Below are positions 13,329-16,875 of a stretch of 16,875 nt of DNA, piece after piece. Where the stretch lies: assembly GCA_009774255.1 (NCBI GenBank), contig VSNK01000008.1, positions 38,989-55,863 of the forward strand, given 5' to 3'. A model generated the notes under the pieces. It was not told the DNA's origin, searched no databases, and saw only the letters and a list, made by a program, of their open reading frames with translations. The stretch comes from Faecalicatena sp. (lineage in GTDB: Bacteria; Bacillota; Clostridia; Lachnospirales; Lachnospiraceae). Each line of letters begins with the position of its first letter. Position 1 is the stretch's first letter. The translations under genes were made by a program, and so were the position numbers.

Positions 13329-14939
13329 CTAAACAATTGCTTCAATCACTGTTTTGCCGCAAATCACGATTTCCTGTATGCCGACCTGCTTTTTCTTATT
13401 AAAACAAAAACTCAGCATATATCCCTTATCCTTATGATAATCGTTCAGATAGCCAATGATCTGCTGCGCTCCTCTGCTATGATATTCTCTGCCCCTCCAT
13501 ATCTTTAATTCTATAATGTATTGCTCTCCGCGGTAATCTACAATCACATCTGTGCGTCCCATGCTCCTTGTACGGGACTCTATATAGTAATTTCCGCTTC
13601 CGTTGATAATTGGGCGAAGGTATAGCAGAAATAGTTTCCGCCCGGATTCTTCGATAAATCTTTCATCGCTGTCCGCGTAAATATCACTAAAATGGCGTAC
13701 AAATCGTTCTAATATCAGCCTCATATTCAAGTGTCCGCCGACAATAAATTGATTCTTGTCCCAGAGAGAGGCTTTATAAATATCATCTTCCTGCAGCTCT
13801 TCCATTGAGAGAAAACGATTGTAAAGGCGGGTTTCGAATATACGGTTCGTGATTGCGACATTTCCATCCTTATTTTTCACAAAGCCAAACATCGAGGCAA
13901 GAGTAATAACTTCGGAGTCTGCGTTGTATGGAATCTCTTTTCCTACAAACAACAGTGCGTGGAGGATACGTTCTAATTCCGGATATCGATCCAGTTTTTC
14001 CGTCAGAGATTCAAACAGCGAATTGCGTTCCGCAATCAATCTGCGGACGGCAAGCAGAACTCCGTCTTTCGTCCACGCCGTGGTTCTTCCCTGAAAATCT
14101 GTGCTCAATGAGATTTCTTCATCGATCAGCTTGCAGATACGCGAGATTAGATATGGATATCCGGAAGTATAATCATGGATGAACCGGGCAATGACCTGTA
14201 TATTCATGCCTGTATGATGATCCTCTTCATAATCTCCGAGCATTTGCCCGATTCCTTCGAGAGACAGGCTCATATCGATATCAAAATCTGCCGCAATGTT
14301 CCAGGGACTGTTGAATCTGTGCTCGCTTTCCGGCCGCAGTTTCATTTTCAATCTTCTGATATCATATACCCCGGCAAGAATTACGGAATGAAATGTCGGC
14401 ATATTTCTTTTCTCACGTTCCAGATAATAGTATCTCAACTGGGCAAGAAAATCCAGAAATACTTGATTGCCGGAAGCAGTGTCAGTTTCATCAATCATCA
14501 ACACGACAGGCTTCGGCGCGGTCCGGCAGATTGAAGTGAGATATCCGAACAGATGGAATAAGACAAATTTGTCATCTTTACTCCGTACGGCAGCGTTTAA
14601 CAAGTCACACTGCTCTTTTAGCAGCGGAGACTTTTCATGAACTGTTAACTGCAGTTCTCTGATAAAATATTCTGCAAATGTAAGTGAAAAAATATTTTCA
14701 TCTTGGAAGGAGGCATTTCCTAATGCCTGAAAATCAAGGCTGATTACCAGATAATCTCGCTCAAGATGACGGGACAAAGCGTACAGTGTGGTAGTTTTTC
14801 CATACTGCCTTGCACAGTGGATGGAAAAATAATTTCCTTCATCCACGTATTCTTTTATCTTATGAAGGTGTTCGGATATATCTGCCATATAATGCTTTTC
14901 CGGCATACATAAGCCGGTGATATTGAACTTTTTCTGCAT
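13329..14939 (-). CDS. AAA ATPase with C-terminal PD-(D/E)XK nuclease domain
   Basis: A 536-residue protein. The N-terminal P-loop is the family's degenerate Walker A, ARQYGKTTTL (43-52, Lys48), and the Walker B is VVLMIDETD. The C-terminal domain has the PD-(D/E)XK layout RTDVIVDY ... YIIELKIW, with Asp464, Glu477 and Lys479 as likely catalytic residues. This resembles the AAA_35-like/PDDEXK_9 proteins that are abundant in Lachnospiraceae and Bacteroidetes, whose function is not established; proposed roles include mobile-element biology and defence. No transmembrane segment or signal peptide is seen. ATG 14939 has GGAG four bases upstream and an AAGGGGGA run further out. It is a single gene, convergent with the ABC operon and divergent from the nuclease operon. 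Some stretches, for example around 14640-14700, are much AT-richer than the ABC operon, hinting at separate acquisition. Confidence 0.85.
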   Translation of the reverse strand: MQKKFNITGLCMPEKHYMADISEHLHKIKEYVDEGNYFSIHCARQYGKTTTLYALSRHLERDYLVISLDFQALGNASFQDENIFSLTFAEYFIRELQLTVHEKSPLLKEQCDLLNAAVRSKDDKFVLFHLFGYLTSICRTAPKPVVLMIDETDTASGNQVFLDFLAQLRYYYLEREKRNMPTFHSVILAGVYDIRRLKMKLRPESEHRFNSPWNIAADFDIDMSLSLEGIGQMLGDYEEDHHTGMNIQVIARFIHDYTSGYPYLISRICKLIDEEISLSTDFQGRTTAWTKDGVLLAVRRLIAERNSLFESLTEKLDRYPELERILHALLFVGKEIPYNADSEVITLASMFGFVKNKDGNVAITNRIFETRLYNRFLSMEELQEDDIYKASLWDKNQFIVGGHLNMRLILERFVRHFSDIYADSDERFIEESGRKLFLLYLRPIINGSGNYYIESRTRSMGRTDVIVDYRGEQYIIELKIWRGREYHSRGAQQIIGYLNDYHKDKGYMLSFCFNKKKQVGIQEIVICGKTVIEAIV

Positions 14940-14990
14940 GCTGCTCCGTCCCCCTTTTCCTACATTTTATTCATGAAAGATCTTATTCAC

Positions 14991-15019
14991 AATTTATCAT
15001 AGTGCTATGGGCAATTCAA
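14991..15019 (-). promoter_or_regulatory. Probable promoter of the AAA ATPase gene
   Basis: On the minus strand TTGAAT (complement of 15014-15019) and TAAATT (complement of 14991-14996) are 17 bases apart, about 50 bases before the start codon. A 9-bp inverted repeat, AGAAAGTTT (15037-15045) and AAACTTTCT (15050-15058), lies just upstream, between this promoter and the divergent one. Confidence 0.5.
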
Positions 15020-15060
15020 CCACTTTTTTGATGTAAAGAAAGTTTTTCCAAACTTTCTGG

Positions 15061-15089
15061 TTGAACATATGTTCTTTTTCTGCTATACT
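15061..15089 (+). promoter_or_regulatory. Promoter with overlapping LexA (SOS) box
   Basis: TTGAAC (15061-15066) and TATACT (15084-15089) are 17 bases apart, and TG-C before the -10 makes it extended. The perfect 12-bp palindrome GAAC-ATAT-GTTC (15063-15074) overlaps the -35 box. It matches the core of the Bacillus DinR/LexA site (CGAAC-RNRY-GTTYG) including the RNRY centre, though the outer C and G are T here. LexA bound there would block RNA polymerase, so the downstream operon is probably induced by DNA damage. Confidence 0.7.
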
Positions 15090-15157
15090 TTTAAATTAGA
15101 AGTGGTATTTTGCCAATAGGAAAATACAAATATTTCCATATTAAGGAGGAGAATGCT

Positions 15158-15685
15158 ATGATGATTATTGCCTGTGTGGATGAGAAAAATGGTCTGATGT
15201 TCAACCACCGTCGACAGAGTCGGGACTTGGCAGTATGCCGGGATATCCTTCGGGAATGCCGCGGGAAAAAATTGTATATGAGTGTCTACTCCGCCCGATT
15301 ATTTGAAGAAGTCAGGGGAGCGGAAGAAACCACGAGAGCGGTAGGAACCGAAGAAACCACGAGAGCGGAAGGATCCGAAGAAGCCATGAATGTGCGGGGA
15401 ACCGAAGAAAACGCGGAGAAAAACGGTACGGAAATCGTGTTATCGGAGGAAATTCTGAGCCTGGCAGGAGACGAGGATATTTGTTTTATCGAGGACACCG
15501 CGATCACCGGCTTTGAAGAACAGATCCGCGAGGTCATCTTGTACAAATGGAACCGAAGATATCCTGCCGATCGGTATTTTACTTTAGACCTGTCTGACGG
15601 AACCTGGGAACTTCTGCGGACGGAGGAATTCAAAGGTTCTTCCCATGAGAGGATTACGAAGGAGGTCTACAAGAGGGAAAAATGA
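15158..15685 (+). CDS. Uncharacterised cytosolic protein with internal 9-residue repeats
   Basis: A 175-residue protein without signal peptide or membrane segment. The conserved-looking parts are the N-terminus (IIACVDEKNGLMFNHRRQSRD, DILRECRGKKLYMSVYSARLFEE) and the C-terminus (VILYKWNRRYPADRYFTLDLS, FKGSSHERITKEVY). I recall this as a small family of Clostridia proteins sometimes labelled ribonuclease Z in databases, but no metallo-beta-lactamase HxHxDH motif is present, so I do not adopt that name. Between the conserved parts residues 55-87 are a degenerate 9-residue repeat (AVGTEETTR, AEGSEEAMN, VRGTEENAE). Start ATG 15158 has AAGGAGG eight bases upstream. Its stop overlaps the nuclease start (ATGA), so the two are translationally coupled under the LexA-box promoter. 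Function unknown. Confidence 0.75.
   Translation: MMIIACVDEKNGLMFNHRRQSRDLAVCRDILRECRGKKLYMSVYSARLFEEVRGAEETTRAVGTEETTRAEGSEEAMNVRGTEENAEKNGTEIVLSEEILSLAGDEDICFIEDTAITGFEEQIREVILYKWNRRYPADRYFTLDLSDGTWELLRTEEFKGSSHERITKEVYKREK
15320..15418 (+). repeat. 27-bp in-frame tandem repeat inside the uncharacterised gene
   Basis: A partial 18-base unit at 15320 is followed by units at 15338, 15365 and 15392. They share an ACCGAAGAA-type core (ATCCGAAGAA in the second) and a GCGG or GTGCGG start. The first full unit and the preceding partial one are identical over GAAGAAACCACGAGA. The 27-bp length preserves reading frame. Confidence 0.8.
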
Positions 15686-16596
15686 GCTATATAGATAAGA
15701 TAAAATACGGATATCGAAAAATAAGCCGGAGTCTCCTGCCGCTTTTGTTCTGCGCGCTGTTTCTGACAGCATGCGAGGACATCAGCATTTTGATCGAAAA
15801 TCAAGAACAGGTCTCCGACAGGCGGGCGGCAGTCATACTTTCGGAGCTTCCGGAGTATTCCGGCGAACCCTACATAGAAATCAACGGCAATGAGCCTGAT
15901 TTTTCCGAAGAGGAAATGTCGGAGGAAACTTTTGAAATATACAGCGAACTGGACGGCCTGGGAAGATGCGGCGAGGCGTATGCGAATGTAAGCACGGAGC
16001 TGATGCCGACGGAAGAGCGGGGAAATATCGGGCACATAAAACCGACAGGATGGCATACGGCGGAATATGATATTGTAGACGGACACTATTTATACAACCG
16101 ATGTCATCTGATCGGCTATCAGCTCACCGGTGAAAATGCGGAGGAAAGGAATCTGATCACGGGCACCCGCTATCTGAATGTGGAAGGGATGCTGCCATTT
16201 GAAAATATGGTGGCGGATTATGTAAAGGAGACCGGCAACCATGTTCTGTACCGGGTCACGCCGGTTTTTGACGGCGATGACCTGCTGGCAAGCGGCGTGA
16301 AGATGGAAGCATTTTCCGTGGAGGATGCGGGAGAAGGGATTTCCTATAATGTGTATGTCTATAATGTCCAGCCAGGAATTAAGATTGATTACGCCACGGG
16401 GGAAAGTACATTGGCTGGTCCGGACAATTCCGGGGAAGATGCGGCGCAGGGAGAGATCCGGGGCAATTCCCATTCCATGATCTATCATTGTCCGGGACAG
16501 GCGGCCTATGAAGAGATGGCGGATTCAAAATATCTGGTGATCTTTGCCACAGAAGAGGAAGCAGAAGAGGCAGGGTATCGGAAAGCGAAGAGGTAG
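15682..16596 (+). CDS. Secreted lipoprotein DNA/RNA non-specific endonuclease
   Basis: A 304-residue nuclease of the NucA/Endonuclease_NS type. The N-terminus is basic, then hydrophobic (SLLPLLFCALFLTAC), with a lipobox cysteine at 31, so it should be a lipoprotein on the outer face of the membrane. The catalytic region runs GHIKPTGWHTAEY (117-129), LYNRCHLIGYQLTGEN (137-152) and RNLITGTRYLNVEGM (156-170). His142 is the likely general base and Asn157 the likely metal ligand. The C-terminal 40 residues (HSMIYHCPGQAAYEEM ... FATEEEAEEAGYRKAKR) are the small His/Cys module seen at the end of many such nucleases. It starts by ATGA overlap with the upstream gene. The LexA-box promoter implies damage induction. 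Plausible roles are nutrient scavenging, DNA processing during release or uptake, or attack on extracellular DNA. Confidence 0.9.
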   Translation: MSYIDKIKYGYRKISRSLLPLLFCALFLTACEDISILIENQEQVSDRRAAVILSELPEYSGEPYIEINGNEPDFSEEEMSEETFEIYSELDGLGRCGEAYANVSTELMPTEERGNIGHIKPTGWHTAEYDIVDGHYLYNRCHLIGYQLTGENAEERNLITGTRYLNVEGMLPFENMVADYVKETGNHVLYRVTPVFDGDDLLASGVKMEAFSVEDAGEGISYNVYVYNVQPGIKIDYATGESTLAGPDNSGEDAAQGEIRGNSHSMIYHCPGQAAYEEMADSKYLVIFATEEEAEEAGYRKAKR

Positions 16597-16771
16597 GCCG
16601 TGAATTATAACAAAGATGCGTTACAGTTCACGGCCTAACCGGCCGCAAACTGTAACACATCCAGCCCATTGAAAAGTCGCCTTCGGCGAGGGGCTGGATG
16701 CCTGAAGCCGCAGCTTTATCGGCCGGATGCCTTGCAGCGAGGTGCAAGGCACCGTGAACAGTAACAAAGAT
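16594..16771 (+). repeat. Structured intergenic repeat, copy B (long form)
   Basis: A chain of hairpins. TAGGCCGTGAA/TTCACGGCCTA (16594-16604, 16627-16637) includes the nuclease stop codon. GTTACAGTT/AACTGTAAC (16620-16628, 16648-16656) has an inner CGGCC/GGCCG. CATCCAGCCC/GGGCTGGATG (16658-16667, 16691-16700) has an inner TCGCC/GGCGA. GCCTTGCA/TGCAAGGC (16729-16736, 16743-16750) is last. Hairpins 1 and 2 share bases and exclude each other. A 20-base sequence, CCGTGAA-N3-TAACAAAGAT, flanks the unit directly at 16598-16617 and 16752-16771. Bases 16620-16700 align with copy A at 7075-7156. Confidence 0.85.
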
Positions 16772-16789
16772 TCCTCATCTTTGATTTTT
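16765..16789 (+). terminator. Probable terminator after the nuclease operon and repeat
   Basis: CAAAGAT (16765-16771) pairs with ATCTTTG (16777-16783) around a 5-base loop and is followed by ATTTTT. The left arm comes from the conserved end of the repeat, so the repeat's insertion or loss would alter termination. Confidence 0.6.
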
Positions 16790-16804
16790 AAAGAAATATG
16801 TTCC

Positions 16805-16834
16805 TTGTTTTCGTCTGATATGACGTGATATAAT
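16805..16834 (+). promoter_or_regulatory. Promoter for a rightward gene beyond the window
   Basis: TTGTTT (16805-16810) and TATAAT (16829-16834) are 18 bases apart, with TG-A making an extended -10. No start codon with a ribosome binding site is visible before the window ends at 16875. Confidence 0.5.
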
Positions 16835-16875
16835 CATTTATTATAAAGGCAGTGTTACACCGTAATGGAATATAT

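Noticed and set aside
15158..15685. Ribonuclease Z
   Set aside because: The product lacks the HxHxDH metal-binding motif and is far shorter than RNase Z; the label circulates for relatives but the sequence does not support it.

Overview
The window looks like chromosomal DNA of a gut-type Clostridia, most likely Lachnospiraceae. This is inferred from gene style, not from a marker gene. The signs are strong AGGAGG ribosome binding sites, a YesM/YesN-type two-component pair fused to a CUT1 sugar ABC operon, AraC regulators with a Lachnospiraceae-style middle region (HNPY-x-QE-x-RE ... GDLE-x-L ... SLSD), and an AAA ATPase/PD-(D/E)XK protein of a family common there.

Region 1 (1-6059) is a carbohydrate locus. 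On the minus strand, in transcription order, lie a GH30 glycosidase, an AraC regulator, a GH5 glycosidase and a GPH-type sugar:cation symporter that runs off the left edge. A second, shorter AraC paralogue is divergent from GH30. None of the glycosidases has a signal peptide, so imported oligosaccharides are probably cut in the cytoplasm. Beta-1,3/beta-1,6-gluco-oligosaccharides are a reasonable but unproven substrate. The two control regions hold conspicuous palindromes: twin ACAC-W-GTGT sites before GH5, and CAACCGTACGGTTG before the second AraC gene.

Region 2 (6060-7264) holds two tandemly duplicated small XRE regulators on the minus strand, one with a textbook terminator. It also holds a structured intergenic repeat and the control region of the ABC operon.

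Region 3 (7265-13274) is one plus-strand operon: solute-binding lipoprotein, two permeases, sensor kinase and AraC-type response regulator. No ABC ATPase or glycosidase is present, so a shared ATPase is probably encoded elsewhere. Two intercistronic spacers are expanded by purine-rich repeats: a 21-bp tandem array plus a strong hairpin before the first permease, and a roughly 42-bp repeat that triplicates the start region of the response regulator and creates a 30-codon overlapping leader ORF.

Region 4 (13329-16596) has a minus-strand AAA ATPase with a C-terminal PD-(D/E)XK nuclease domain. Divergent from it is a two-gene operon: an uncharacterised cytosolic protein with an internal 9-residue repeat, and a secreted lipoprotein DNA/RNA nonspecific endonuclease. 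The operon promoter carries a perfect GAAC-ATAT-GTTC palindrome overlapping the -35 box, matching the Gram-positive LexA (DinR) site, so SOS control is likely.

The right edge (16597-16875) holds a second, inverted and fuller copy of the structured repeat seen at 7075-7156, then a terminator and a promoter for a gene outside the window. The two repeat copies differ by paired compensatory changes in their stems, so the fold itself appears to be conserved.
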